The notes beneath the pieces were generated by a model that did not search any database, had not been told where the DNA came from, and saw only the letters and a program-made list of their open reading frames with translations. DNA of 64,000 nt from assembly GCF_048544455.1 (NCBI RefSeq), contig NC_133537.1, positions 64,672,134 through 64,736,133 of the forward strand. The letters run 5' to 3'. Source of the DNA: Silene latifolia. Taxonomy: Eukaryota > Streptophyta > Magnoliopsida > Caryophyllales > Caryophyllaceae. Positions 11,287 through 22,475 of this stretch are shown in pieces (the stretch's first letter is position 1; each line of letters opens with the position of its first letter). Made by a program: the position numbers and the translations under genes.

Positions 11287-11824
11287 ACATCAAAGCGGCA
11301 TAATTTGGTCATCATTGAGCTTAGAGCTAACAATATGGGTCATCGCTCCGTATCATCTAGAAAAACATACTTAAGATTAGGAGGAAGTGGCTTACACTCC
11401 GGTACCTTTACCTCTGCAGCATAGACAGAATCAGCTTCAATGGTGTAGCAAGTGTTCACCAAATTATCGTTGGCCAGGCTCAAAAGCATCTAATCTTCTT
11501 CTTCATTGAGCTCGTAGCTCTCCATCGAGGCAACCAAAGCATCCGGCTCCTCAAAGCATTCACCATCAGATTACCGCACACAAATCGAATGGGTTAGATC
11601 AGCTAAGGGATCCTTGGCTAAGGATTCCCTCCAATTACAAGTAACAACCACATCAACAATATCAATGGAATAACACGTATCCTCATCGCAGGTTCGGTTG
11701 CTTTGTGAGCAAGATCGAACTCAATGGTGTCATCCCCTACCTCTAAGGTGATGGTTCAGCGTTTGACATCTATCACACCCCCTTTGTATGTAAGAACGGT
11801 CCGCCTAAAATAATAGGTATCCGA
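11287..11824 (-). other. Protease-to-RT linker of ATHA
   Basis: No intact frame. It contains the frameshifted end of the protease domain (near 11740-11850) and degenerate linker sequence before RT. No separate feature seen. Confidence 0.45.
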
Positions 11825-12313
11825 CTATCCTCGCAATGTCCAAAACAACGAAATCGACAGAATAAAAAACTTACCCACTCGAACGGGTACATCCTCTAGA
11901 ACACCTATAGGTCTCTCAGTCGATCTATTTGCCATTTGAACGGTAATATCGGTCACCTTAAGTCTACCAATGTTTAACCTTTCACAAACAGAATACGGCA
12001 TGACACTAACACTGGCCCCTAAGTCACAAAGGGCCTTTCCAATTACGTGGTTACCTATAGTGCAAGGAATTGAAAAACTACCCGGGTCCTTTAGTTTAGG
12101 TGGCACATTAACTTGTGAAAGAGCATTACATTCCTCCACAAACGCAACATTACCATCATCACGAAAATTTCTCTTACGATTCAAAATATCTTTCATAAAT
12201 TTAGCGTAAGAGGGTACCTGGGTAATTAAATCAGTGAAAGGAACCGTTACCTCGAGATTCTGGACCATCTCCAGAAACTTACCAAACTTACGCTCCAGCT
12301 TGGTAGCCTTCAA
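11825..12313 (-). pseudogene. ATHA protease
   Basis: The retropepsin-like domain has active site DLGASVSVMP followed by YSVCERL and the flap-side strand ITVQMANRSTERPIG, closely parallel to the ATH1 protease. A frameshift near 11850 ends the frame after VRVGKFF, before the conserved PIILG segment. Confidence 0.86.
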
Positions 12314-12453
12314 ACGCTCCGGATACGGATCGCAACATCGCCGTAGGATCAGTAACCTTCGGCTTCCGTAGGTTTAAAACCCCCGTCAAATCATCAATGA
12401 GTGAGGAATCATGCAAACTAGTTGACGGATTTGCATCCTGCTCTGGTGATCCA

Positions 12454-12655
12454 GTCGATCGACTGGTATGGATGGTCGATCGACCAAGCAAGCTGGGCGT
12501 GAACAGTTCCTGTCCAGAATTAACGTCATCAGGTATCTCAGTCGATCGACTGAGGATGTTGGTCGATCGACTGGATGTGCTAGGTGTGAATAGTTTCGAC
12601 CGAAACTATTTTGTCCCGACAATTGTCGATCGACCGGGAATGTTGGTCGATCGAC
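12454..12655 (-). repeat. Array of six gtcgatcgac palindromes between ATHA gag and protease
   Basis: Perfect 10-bp copies start at 12454, 12475, 12541, 12562, 12625 and 12646. These are three pairs, each 21 bp apart, with pairs 87 and 84 bp apart. They lie in the degenerate gag-protease linker. Because each word is self-complementary, the two members of a pair could pair as a stem of 10 bp with an 11-nt loop. Confidence 0.85.
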
Positions 12656-13741
12656 TAACGATCAAGATCGGCATTGATTTCGTTTTTGCATCAGAATTCA
12701 AACGAGCTTCTTCATCATTTCCCGAGTCTTCCTTTGGCTTGTCGGGACTTTCATAAGAAAGGCAACTTCTGAGATTGATGGCATTGATCGTCTCAACCGG
12801 CCCTTCACATTTAATTGAAGAATTAGCGGCTTGCTTAGCCTCCATATTCTCCAATTGTTTCACAAAATTCCGTGAGGACTCAATCCCGGCTGCTTCCATA
12901 TTCGCCACTTGAACCAAAAGGAGTTGGACCATCTCTCTCAACTTCTCGATCTCATCAGAGTTTTGAACAGGAATCTCGACTTTCTCCTTGGAAGCTTGAG
13001 GAAATCTCGAGTTTCTCGAGACGGGTAGAAATGGAAGTTATAAGTGTCACAACAGCAGTCATGTCTTCACTTTGCTTTCGTGACTTACCACGTGAACTTC
13101 CAAACTCAGCTTTATGGACTGCCATCTCCTCAATGGTGTTCCAACCTTTACTTTGACCGGTATTATTTTGAAACCCGCCATTAGCAAATGTGCATCCAAG
13201 ATGACCTTGTAATCATCATATAAAGCATTGTAAAATAGATTGCAAAGATACCATTCTTTGGAAACCATGATGAGGGACACTCGACCAAACTTTTGAAACG
13301 TCCCCATGCTTCACAAAAATCTTCGTCGGCTCCTTCTTTGAAAACTCGTGATTTTACCCTTCAAGGCATCAGTCTTTGAAAGCGGGAAGTACTTCTTGTA
13401 GAAGGCTAGTGCTAAAGATGTCCAATCGGTGACTCATTTTGCTACTCTATCGAGGTAGCGATACCAATCTCGCGCCGAATCCTTCAAGGAGTATAAGAAC
13501 ATAAACCCCTTTACTTCATCTTGAGTTACCCCCTCCAAAGATAGGTATTGAACAGCAATAGTCCGTGAAAATTTCCATATGTTTCAAGGGGTCTTCATCC
13601 TGCGGAGACCAAGAACTGGTTTCGTTCCACTAAATCAATATAAGAGGAACGAAACTCGAATTTACCGGTAGTAGGGGTAGGTAATCGGCGCCCTTTGGAA
13701 GGTGGTGCTCCTTTGGTGAAAATTATCATATATCGTAGCCA
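12656..13741 (-). pseudogene. gag: ATHA Gag, degenerate
   Basis: Athila Gag fragments are visible in several frames: FMFLYSLKDSARDWYRYLD (about 13500), FYKKYFPLSKT (about 13390), and LFYNALYDDYK with a following EEMA-type segment (13307-13059). The remaining C-terminal part is Glu/Lys-rich (12941-12606). The start is probably the ATG near 13741. Several frameshifts; no CCHC knuckle recognised. Confidence 0.7.
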
Positions 13742-13900
13742 TAATTTCCAAAATGAGAGTACTCAAGTCTTCCTCTCAAAAACTGTCTTCTAATCGTGCA
13801 AAAGCAAAACTAGAAGTAAAGGTAAGCAACGGCCTCAAGGAACAAAAGTTCCTTGAGACAAGAAAAATAAACTAAAATAAAGCAAAATGAGAATTACACC

Positions 13901-13918
13901 GTCTCCCGAACGGCGCCA
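13901..13918 (-). promoter_or_regulatory. ATHA primer binding site, tRNA-Asp-like
   Basis: On the minus strand TGGCGCCGTT is a perfect 10-nt match to the tRNA-Asp complement; the remainder diverges with a small indel. It lies 5 nt inside the right LTR, which fixes the element orientation as minus. Confidence 0.75.
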
Positions 13919-13923
13919 AAATT

Positions 13924-15192
13924 TGATACCGTCGTTTAGTACCAAAGTTAAATTTATAATTCCAAACTAAAACTATAGCTAGTGATAGTAAGGGTCGAAC
14001 CACAGAGAGACAAGGTTGATTTTGTTCGCTATTATTCAGTCTATAAAAGTAACGATTAATTGGGGGTTTCAAAAATGGTTGACTAACAGGCTAATTGCAA
14101 AAATGAATATTCTTAACAAGATAAAAAGAGGATCGGGAACTTCGGTTCACCATGGCAAATAACAGGTCAGTCAAGCAGCAGAGGTCTCATAATACGGTCT
14201 CAGGGAAAAAAGGCTAGTCTTTCGATCAAAGCTCAAATAACCTCACGGTCTAATAATTCCTTAGAATTTATCAAAGCTTTCACTCAAGAGAAATTCTAAA
14301 TCTAGCGATAAATCAAATTACCAATATTTCAATCTAGCAAAGAAATCTATCAAAAGATAACAAGACCAATACGGAAGAACTCATGCTACACAACAATCCT
14401 AATTTAATACCATGGCTCACCTTATTCCCAATCAAAGGAATTACCTACGCATAATCATAACTACACTAATTGCGAAATTAATAATAAAGAACAACTTTGA
14501 CATAATGGAATCTAACTAACACAAAGGGGAAGAAATCAATTGCTGAAATTAATTGATGAAACAAGAATCAAAATAACAAGTGAAAATAAGAAAAGGAAGA
14601 ATTGCATAAAAAGCTTACTAATTGAATATCAAGAACCAAGCATTCGAATCAAAGGTTTCCGTCTCAAGCTAGATCTGAAAACTAAGTTTTTCCGAATGAA
14701 AAGCATAACCTAAAAGTTCTTTGCGTTTCTACGATAAAAAGATACCGAAAGTTAATTACAAGTTGGGCTTTTAAAAGTCTAACACGGAGAAATAAATATC
14801 ACTGAATCGGTCGATCGATCTGGTCAAGACGGTCGATCGACTAATTACTTTAAAAAGAGTAGCTTCGCCGAAGCTCCACCGGTCGATCGATCAAAGGCTT
14901 AGTCGATCGATCGAAAATGTGTGCAGTGGCTCCTTGTTGCTTCCAATCAACTCTTCACTCCTCGCACGCATCCCAAGGTGAGTGAATGAACTCTCCTTCC
15001 TCTTGGCTTCCTTGAACTTGCTTCCGGAGGACGAATTTGGCTTGATTTAGCCTACTTCCACGCATTCCTACAATAAATCATAGAAAATGCAAAGTAAACC
15101 GTTTCGGGAGAAATAGCAGCCTTAAGCTACCAATTATGCATGGAAATACGTGCCAAAACCGCAGATAAAGTGTATAGAATATGCACGTATCA
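13924..15192 (-). repeat. ATHA 5' LTR
   Basis: The right copy has the same length as the left (1269 bp). Its palindrome array has gtcgatcgat/c at 14810, 14832, 14882 and 14902. Sequence on both sides of the array is nearly identical to the left LTR, but the array block itself is strongly different. Confidence 0.92.
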
Positions 15193-15197
15193 CCAAC

Positions 15198-15896
15198 ATC
15201 ACACTCCAAATGGCCGATAGATCGACGAAGACACCATTAGGGATATGGGAAGATGTTCCCGTGAGAATCGGCAAATTCTTCATTCCGGTGGACTTTGTCA
15301 TTGTTGACATGGAAGAAGACTCCAATATTCCGATCATCCTCGGTAGGCCTTTCTTGCACACCGCGGGTGCGGTGATAGATGTGAAGCACGGAGAGCTTAC
15401 TCTAGAAGTGGGAGACGAGACCATAACTTTCAATCTTGACAAGACAATGAGAGCTCCCTGTTTGCATGAACCATGCTTTATGGTTGATCACTATAGCCGG
15501 AAGGATGATAGGAAGAAGTCGGAATTCCAATAGAAAAAGAAAGTTGATAATGCTCCATTCAAAGAGCAAGAGAATAGCAACAAAGAGAGCTTGAAAAGCT
15601 CACCCATGACAAGTGACGAAGATGGCCTCATTGGCCAAAACAAGAAAGAAGGAGAGTTGTCCCTATCAACTCAAGAAATTTTTAATGATCAAGTAGACGA
15701 AGTTTGCGGTCTTTGGGATGATGTGTTCGAAGGGATATTCAATCCCTATATTGGTAATGCTATGAACCAAGACCATCATGAAGAACAACAAGTGCAAAGA
15801 TCTATTGAGGATCTCTATCATGACAATGAACAAGCTTTCGACTACTTCTTCAAGGTGTTGAGTAACAATAACAACACCTTGAACATGCCCCCTTGA
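15198..15896 (+). pseudogene. ATH1 protease, C-terminal part, and post-protease tail
   Basis: It continues the ATH1 protease after ATHA: ITLQMADRSTKTPLGIWEDV, then PIILGRPFLHTAGAVIDV. An in-frame TAG at 15531-15533 is followed by the same frame through an acidic tail (EDGLIGQNKKEG, DDVFEGIFNPYIG) to a stop at 15894-15896. In autonomous Athila elements this is where RT should begin; here the reading frame simply ends. Confidence 0.83.
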
Positions 15897-16240
15897 CATC
15901 TCACATTGGATTAGAGTTTGGTGGAGTCCTCCCTAAACTACCAATTGTAAATATTCTAACTCCTAACTTGCATTTCAATTTTTACATTGCATTTTTGTCA
16001 TTTTTGGATTCATATTTTTGCGCCTTGATCAAGATATTTATCATTTTTGAGAGAAGTGAGGGAGGAACTTATAATTTTATTGATGCGTAGTGCTTTGGCT
16101 TAGTGTGGGGATAGCAATTACCTAGGCTATTCATGCCTTTGTAGTGCCCCCACAATGAAGAACACGAGGATTAAAGAATGAAAATGATACGGGTTATGAA
16201 GTACCCACGGATGGACCTGAATCCGTGTGGACAAGGAGGA
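15897..16240 (+). other. ATH1 non-coding stretch after protease
   Basis: No credible coding sequence. It contains a polypurine-like gtgtggggat near 16100, similar to the tract after the env-like ORF (18968), but without the associated hairpin. This is where RT, RNase H and integrase are missing. Confidence 0.5.
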
Positions 16241-16636
16241 ATCCGAGCAGCCAAGAAGAGAATCCGCTCGTCCTGAGGAATCCGAGCGTCCAATGTCACC
16301 AGACGCCCGTCTGGCAGAGCTGTGGAATTCAAGAAAATGGTCTGTCACAGAATCCGAGCGTCCCAATTGAGAATCCGCTCGTCTGATTCATGACGGTCGT
16401 CTTACCAAGAAGACGCTCGTCTTTCTGCTGTTGAGTTTTAAAGAATCACCCTGTAACAGAATCCGAGCGTCTTCCAAAGAATCCACTCGTCTCAAATTGA
16501 GGAATCCGCTTGTCTTTCCTGAAAGACGCTCATCCTGTGGCGTCATTTTCTGAGGTAAAAACGAAGAATCCGAGCGTCCCAGTCCTGAATCCGCTCGTCT
16601 CCTGCTGCTATTTCAAAATTAACGGGTCTTTTAAAA
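16241..16636 (+). promoter_or_regulatory. ATH1 internal array of atccgagcg/atccgctcg words with TATA-like sequence
   Basis: Paired words start at 16241/16262, 16352/16373, 16461/16481 and 16568/16589 (spacing 21, 21, 20, 21), with extra gacgNtcgtc copies at 16392/16412. Within pairs the first is usually CGAGCG and the second CGCTCG, which are reverse complements. A TATA-like TTTTAAAA (16629-16636) follows 30 bp after the last word. The env-like ORF starts 305 bp further on. The same words occur in the ATH1 LTR upstream of its TATA box. Confidence 0.6.
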
Positions 16637-16940
16637 CCCTTTCCCTCATTCATTTTTATTTCTTCTACATTCAAACACTACCCAAAACCCAAAAACACCA
16701 AAAACCCTCATCCTCTACATCAACAAAACCAAATTTCCTCAACCAAATTCAACAAAATCAAATCCAAACTTCCTCACAACAAAAATTAATCACTCCTTTT
16801 ACAACAACAATTGATTCAAACACCAAAATCTTCAACCTTTGAGTCGATTTTTAAGATAAAAAGCAACATTCTTTCATCTTAAATCGATTTGGGCATAACT
16901 AAAAATTGAAGATTTCAATCTCTCTTTGGTGTAATCAAGA

Positions 16941-18533
16941 ATGGCAAGAACTAAAGGAGGTAACAAGGCACCCCCAAAGAAGACACTTTCAAAAAGGCAA
17001 CAAACTCTTCAAGCAAAACAATTGTCAAAGGCATTGGTAGTCCATGAAGCAAGGTTGGAGGTTCAACAAGGTCCCCCTATGGAAGCTACAACATCAACAA
17101 CACCGGTCATTGAGCAATTATACAATTATCCGGAGGTAATTTTCACTTCCGACTCTCATAGGGATAAATTTGTTCTCTTTGCTAAGAAGACCATTATGCC
17201 TACAAAATTTATTTGTGAAGATGCCTTGACAAAGTTGGGTGTTCTTGAATAAACTAAAACCTTCTTTGAGGCTATAGGATTGGGTAAATTGTTTACCATG
17301 AAAGAATTGACATACCCCTTCCTCACATTGGAATTTTTGAGTTCCTTGAAAGTCACAAGGGTGGAAACTAGAACCCACATCGAGTTTCGTCTTGCAAATG
17401 TTAATAGACGCATCACTTTTGGTGAATTGAGTAGGATTTTAGGCCTTAGTGATACCCCGTACTATGAAAAGATCCCCGACAAGTATGATCCCGCTCCTCT
17501 TTGGGAGGCAATTTCCGGAAAGAAATTTGTGCGCTTTCATGATTGTCGTGCTCTATTAGTCCATCATCCGGGCATTAGAGTGTGGCATAAGGTCATTGGG
17601 AATACTTTGATAGCAAGAAATGGCACTAATCATCTTACCAAGCTCGATTTTGTTCTTCTTGAGTCGGTCTTGAACATAGGAAGGGAATATACTAAGCCAT
17701 ATAATGCTCTAAGGCTTTTGGTTGAACGATGGCTTAATGTCGATTGTGGTAAAGAGGGCACCGCTTTTATTGTAAATGGAGGACTAGTTACCTATTTAGC
17801 CAAGCACTTTAACCCAAATTTCAACAAAGACAACACTTATATGGCAGTTAAAGGAGGTCATCTCATTGATATGGACACCATGATTCACAAGTTTAAGTGG
17901 GTCAAGCGTGATCCTCTTGACACCAAATATGGGTGGTTAACCAATGAAGCTAGATCCTTCACCTTGCCTTCAAATATTTGCCGATTAAGTGTTCACCGAC
18001 CAAACTACCTTCTCCCACTCTCCGAGGAGACCGAGTATATTATTCGAAAACAAAGAGGCGAGATTGACGAGCCCTCCTCCTCCATTGTCACACCACCCTA
18101 CCTATTTGAGTATCACGAGTTCAAACCCAAGGATGTCGAGGTAGGAAATGATTACATGACTCTACTCATGAGGCAAATGTACAAGCAAGCTTACAATGAT
18201 AGAGTAGATGCTTACAAAACCCAATATCTGCCCCTTCTACATCTAGCTAGGCAAGGACTACTTGATTCATCATGTCCTTTGCCTAGTTGGGCGGATAGGG
18301 AAGTTTTCTTTCCTAACACCTCTAGTGGTGGAAGACCGGGTGGAGAGGAAAATGTTGATGAGGGTGTTGATGAAGAAGGTGAAGAAGAAGAGGTTCAAGA
18401 GAATGTTCAAGAAGAAGAAGCTCAAGATGAGGAAGAAGAAAGTGAGGAAGAGCAAGGAAGTGAAAGTGGGAGTGGAGATGATTCCACATCTCTGGAGGAA
18501 GATGATGATAATGATGATATGATGGAGGATTAG
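16941..18533 (+). pseudogene. ATH1 env-like (ATHILA ORF-1 type) ORF with one in-frame TAA
   Basis: The frame runs from ATG 16941 to the stop at 18531-18533, interrupted only by TAA at 17250-17252 in a region that aligns with ATH5 (GVLE versus GIEK). Shared blocks are YPFLTLEFLSS, EFRLANVNRRI, HHPGIRVWHKVIGNT and NGGLVTYLAKH. The C-terminal 70 residues are very acidic (Glu/Asp runs), unlike the Gly/Tyr-rich tail of ATH5. About 530 codons. Role of this family is unsettled. Its retention while RT and integrase are lost suggests it matters for the element. Confidence 0.85.
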
Positions 18534-18940
18534 CAAACCTTGGAGGCTCCTACACTCTTTCACCCCTCTTATGGTTTGTCTACTTCTTTTGTTTTCTTTA
18601 TTGTATTTTGATCATTTGTTTGTGGAGTCCTAGCAACATGGAGGACTAACACCTTGGCTTCATTAAGGTGTTCATTTTTATTGTTCCCAACTTGTAAAAT
18701 CCAAAATGACAATTTGTAGTTTCATGCATTGCATTCCATGTGCATGAACTACCCCGAAATTCAAGACATTAAAAATAATGTCTATTTTGGTTTGGGGAAG
18801 TCCATGCATATGCGTCGGGAGGTAATTTAAATTACGCTCTCCGCCATAACAAAAACCCATGCATCATGTAGTGTAGCTTAGTATAGTTTGCATTTAGTTT
18901 AGAAATCATGCATCATGCTTGCATCTTTTCATATCGTATT

Positions 18941-18978
18941 GGCCATTGAGGACAATGCCCATACTAGTGTGGGGATGG
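18941..18978 (+). promoter_or_regulatory. ATH1 internal polypurine tract with RGGA-loop hairpin
   Basis: The stem CATTG/CAATG (18944-18957, extended by GG/CC with one bulge) closes an AGGA loop. Seven nt later comes the tract tagtgtggggatgg. Position is about 0.4 kb after the env-like ORF, as in ATHA and ATH5. Confidence 0.65.
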
Positions 18979-20498
18979 AAAATTCTAACTTGACTTTTAT
19001 TCAAAAATCCAAAAAAATCAAAAATTTCGAAAAATCCATAAAAATTTGAAAATTTCAAAATCCAAAAACATGTTCATCTCCTTTATAGTGTAGTCTTGTA
19101 TATATTGTTTTGTATATATTGTGTTTGTTCATCCTTGTTCATATTGATTGACTACGCCACATCCGAGACATGAGGATATTGAAGACCGCATGGTATGATC
19201 TTTCCAATCTCCTTTTTCCTCTTTATGTTAATGACTATGTGGCTCTATTTTAATTGATGCGGTAAAAACAATGTGAATTTAGGATTGCATTTAGATTATT
19301 TGGCATACTAGTTGGTAGAATCGTATGCATTAGGATGCATAAATGTTAGTTGCATCATGGCATGTAGTTGCATGTTAGAAAAAATTTTGTGAAACCGTCT
19401 ACTTGGGAAGCTTGACAAGTGTATATAGGCCCTAGTAGATGCTTTTTCTTCTGAAGACTTTGCTTGTTAGAATACTTGTAAAACACCCTAGGATGTGTCA
19501 TGCTAGTATCCTTTGACCCATGGATTAAGGCCTAGTCAAGAGTACCTTGTGGTGTGATAACTCCTTGGCTACCGTTTATTCCAAGGTGACCCTTGAAACC
19601 ATGCAACCATCATTCATCCATGTTCTACCATACATTTTGTCATCAAAGGGAATGGGCACAAAAGGAAATTATTCAAAATTTGAGTTCAAGAAATGGAAAT
19701 AAAAGAAAAGAAAAAAGTTTGCAAAATGCATCAAAAGAAAAGAGGAGTAACAAAAATGAAAACTCCTATGCTTCAAATATAAGGCACCCTCATTACTAAT
19801 TGGGGTGACTTTGAAAATTTTCAAAAGAAAATGCAAAAGTTGAAAGTTGTCAAGTATTGAAATGCCAAAAAATCAAAAGAAATGGCAAAAAGAAAGTGTT
19901 CTCAAATGTTATATGCCACAAGAAATTGGGGGGAAAAACAACAACAAAGCAAACTCCCAAATGAAACTCAAATTCTATCAATACCTTTATCCATCGTATC
20001 CACTTTTGTGCATGGTAGAGAGGGGACGACCCTTCTTTTTGTCTAGGCAAGAAGGGGAATTCCACGATCCTCCAGTGTTTCTAACACCATAGGGAGTCTA
20101 TTCTTGACAAAAGCATTTAACGATTGAGGACAAAGGTACCCTAGCTTGACACAACTTGGAGGTGATTTATTGGTATCCTTCTAGGCTTAGTACTTTGAAG
20201 AAATTGCATCTATGAAGGAGTGTGTACCCTTGAATTGCTTCCCCTTTAGATAATTTCCGCCACTTAGATGAGGAAAGTGGCTATTCTTTTGTAGATGCAT
20301 CCATTTCTTGTTTTGTGTGCTTTAATGATTGGATGTGTCGCCATTTTGGCAAGACCTACCTTGCCTTGCAAGAAGGCATCCTACCTCATGGTTGTCTTGT
20401 TGTGAGTTGAAGGGGCGGAGTGAGACCCGCTAATTGTCTCATATCGGCTATATTAGTAGTATAGTTTAAATAAGGATCCTAGTTTTGTCACCTCTTTA
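18979..20498 (+). other. ATH1 non-coding interval between polypurine tracts
   Basis: No coding sequence recognised; short frames here have no family features. The interval is A-rich on the element strand (18990-19070 and 19670-19900), comparable with the purine-rich intervals of ATHA and ATH5. Confidence 0.55.
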
Positions 20499-20532
20499 CT
20501 CGGGACGAGCAAAAGTTCGGTTTGGGGATATT
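20499..20532 (+). promoter_or_regulatory. ATH1 3' polypurine tract with hairpin
   Basis: The small hairpin CTCG/CGAG with GGA loop (20499-20509), possibly extended by CTTT/AAAG outside, precedes the tract ggtttggggata (20519-20530) and the LTR start. This is the weakest member of the hairpin series. Confidence 0.65.
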
Positions 20533-22310
20533 TGATGTGACCATTATTTGAGCATATTTAGTCCCCGAATTAGCCTCGTTCCTATGCTTTTTAGTGCATA
20601 TTTGGGTCATTTACTATCCATAGTCCTTTGTTTTGCATATTCTTTGAGGTTTTGTTTCCTTGGTAGGAGAGGAGTGCAAACCTTGCATTTTCATGGCAAA
20701 ATAGAGCTAAATTGATCGAATCTAATGACCAAGCATCAAAGAGAAGACAAGACTAGAAGCCCTTTATACATATTATAGTAGATGGGAAATGATGAAGAAA
20801 TCCTTGCATCCCCGACAAAATCCCGGAGGATTATTTGAAGAAGAGAAGAAGAAAACAAGGAAGGAAAAGCTGTGACGAGATCCGCTCATCCAGCCAAGAA
20901 GACGCCCATCCAACACTTCAGGAATCCGAGCGTCTTTGCCAGAGTGACGCCCGTCCAACCTCGCCACAATCAGCTCGTCCAGCGTACCAATCCGCCCGTC
21001 CAGACACCACGAAATCCGCTCGTCCCGACCCCTTGGACGCCCGAATTCTCTTACAGTCCCTTACGTCTTCTTCTTCCCTCCATAAAAGATGCGCATATTT
21101 ATGAAAGACCGGCAAAAAGGAGACTCGCATCTTTTCTGAGAGGAGCGATTCCTCAAGGACTTAATCGTCGTTTAAGCCCTTAGTAAACCCTAATTTGTGT
21201 ACCTAATCCCCACTATAAATACCCCATTAGTCTAATTAGATAATCATGTTCTTCTTATCAATCTTTTGTGTAGTTTATATTATTCTAATCTTTTCTTAAT
21301 CTTGTAATCAACTTCTAATCAAATATTAATACAAATCTTATTTCCTTAATTTCTCTTTTGTTCATCTTTTATTTTGGGTAATTGAAGATCATTTGGGTTT
21401 ATTGGGAGATTGACAACCTTTCATCAATCATCAAGTACTTCTATTATTCTTCGCATTATTATTTTGGAATCTCCATAGGTATAATTCTCTTAATCCTTGT
21501 TTTAATTATTGTTAATCTTTCTTACTTGTTCATCATGTTTTGCCTTGTTAATATGATTGACAACCTTGTTAGCATGTTAAACTTGATAATGAGTGAGTAG
21601 TCTCTTAGTTAGGGTTAATGGGTAATTAGGGGAAACCAACATGGGGGATGATTCATGCTTAATCTAATATGTTTTCATAATTTATTTGCTTGCTTGTTGT
21701 GATCTCAACTTATGCACATGTTATGTTTGATGAAATGCGAGGCTATGAATCCTTGTATTTTTTACCCATCACTTACCTTTTCAATGAGACTTGTAAGACA
21801 TAAACCAACTTGAGTCTCATTACACCATGCATATAGTTGAGTAGGGATGATTAAGTCGACTTATAGGTGTTGTACAATATAAACGATTTGGCTCCGGGAC
21901 CCAAACCTTCCTAGGATTGTAAGACATAAACCAACTTAATCCATCACAACAATAATTGCTTGCTTATAATTTGAGAATATGTTTGTATGATCAATTCCCA
22001 TGAATCCCCTATGACCCCTTGACACCCTAGTGCTTTTTATCAATTATTTACATCTCATTTTAATAATCTTGCTTGTTTACTTTTATTGCTATTTAGCTTA
22101 GTGATCTTCTTATCTCAACCCAAATCGTGACACCCCTAGACACCGCTACTTGCAATCGAAAATCCTACATTAATACCCGTCCCTTGGGATCCGACCTTTA
22201 CTTGCCTCTTTACTAATAGTAGAGTTGTTTGTGAAGTTGTAAATATTGTTTTGGTCTAGGTTCTCCTAACGACAAGTAACCGAAAATTAAGCTCCAAGTG
22301 AGTCCGACCA
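20533..22310 (+). repeat. ATH1 3' LTR
   Basis: The LTR is 1778 bp, starting TGATGTGACC and ending GTCCGACCA. It carries word copies at 20881/20901, 20925/20946, 20970/20991 and 21015/21036 (20-21 bp within pairs, about 45 bp between pairs). A TATA box TATAAATA lies at 21214-21221. What follows (22311) is taken as LTR sequence of TEK-. No target duplication can be checked because the left flank is off-window. Confidence 0.85.
20881..21221 (+). promoter_or_regulatory. ATH1 LTR promoter: paired-word array and TATA box
   Basis: Eight tccgctcgtc-like words, including degenerate ones, are placed with alternating gaps of about 21 and 24 bp. They end 170 bp upstream of TATAAATACCCC (21214). The identical TATA context is present in ATHC (45471) and in the LTR at 51057 (minus strand, 52067-52074). 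Confidence 0.6.
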
Positions 22311-22475
22311 CCAGGAACAAATCAAACAAGTCCAACCAACACAACTATGCAACCATACTAACACAACAAGTATAATCATGTTCAATTCTTCACTAATTCA
22401 TTTCTTCTCATTTAATTGCTCTTTAACATGTTATAATGCAATGTAATCATCCTTGTGACAATTTCCAATACTTAT
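22311..22475 (-). repeat. TEK- 3' LTR, left fragment
   Basis: This fragment lies between the end of ATH1 and the start of TAT2. It should join 37960-38748 once TAT2 and one copy of the target duplication cttat (22471-22475) are removed. The LTR's own left end is missing, presumably left of ATH1, off-window. Confidence 0.55.

Larger units (their letters stand above)
3131..15192 (-). mobile_element. ATHA: full-length Athila-type Ty3 element inserted in ATH1 protease
   Basis: Two 1269-bp direct LTRs (3131-4399 and 13924-15192) start TGATACC and end CGTATCA. They are flanked by a perfect 5-bp target duplication ccaac (3126-3130 and 15193-15197). The primer site lies beside the right LTR on the minus strand and the polypurine tract beside the left LTR, so the element reads right to left: gag, protease, RT, RNase H, integrase, env-like ORF. 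All coding parts carry frameshifts or stops. Its insertion postdates ATH1. Confidence 0.93.
860..22310 (+). mobile_element. ATH1: non-autonomous Athila-type Ty3 retrotransposon (interrupted)
   Basis: Order of parts: LTR end (860-881), tRNA-Asp primer site (887), gag, protease, env-like ORF, polypurine tract, 3' LTR (20533-22310). The ends of the two LTRs share the 22 bp at 860-881 and 22289-22310. RT, RNase H and integrase are absent: only about 1.0 kb separates the end of the post-protease reading frame (15896) from the env-like ORF (16941). ATHA is inserted in the protease, and another LTR element is inserted in the 5' LTR. Without insertions the element would be about 11 kb. Confidence 0.85.

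Noticed and set aside
12454..12655. CRISPR-like array
   Set aside because: Repeats are 10-bp palindromes with short irregular spacers in a plant retroelement; no cas genes and wrong domain of life.
12397..12756. Plus-strand protein with repeated VDRL segments
   Set aside because: The VDR repeats are translations of the gtcgatcgac palindromes; no coding evidence.
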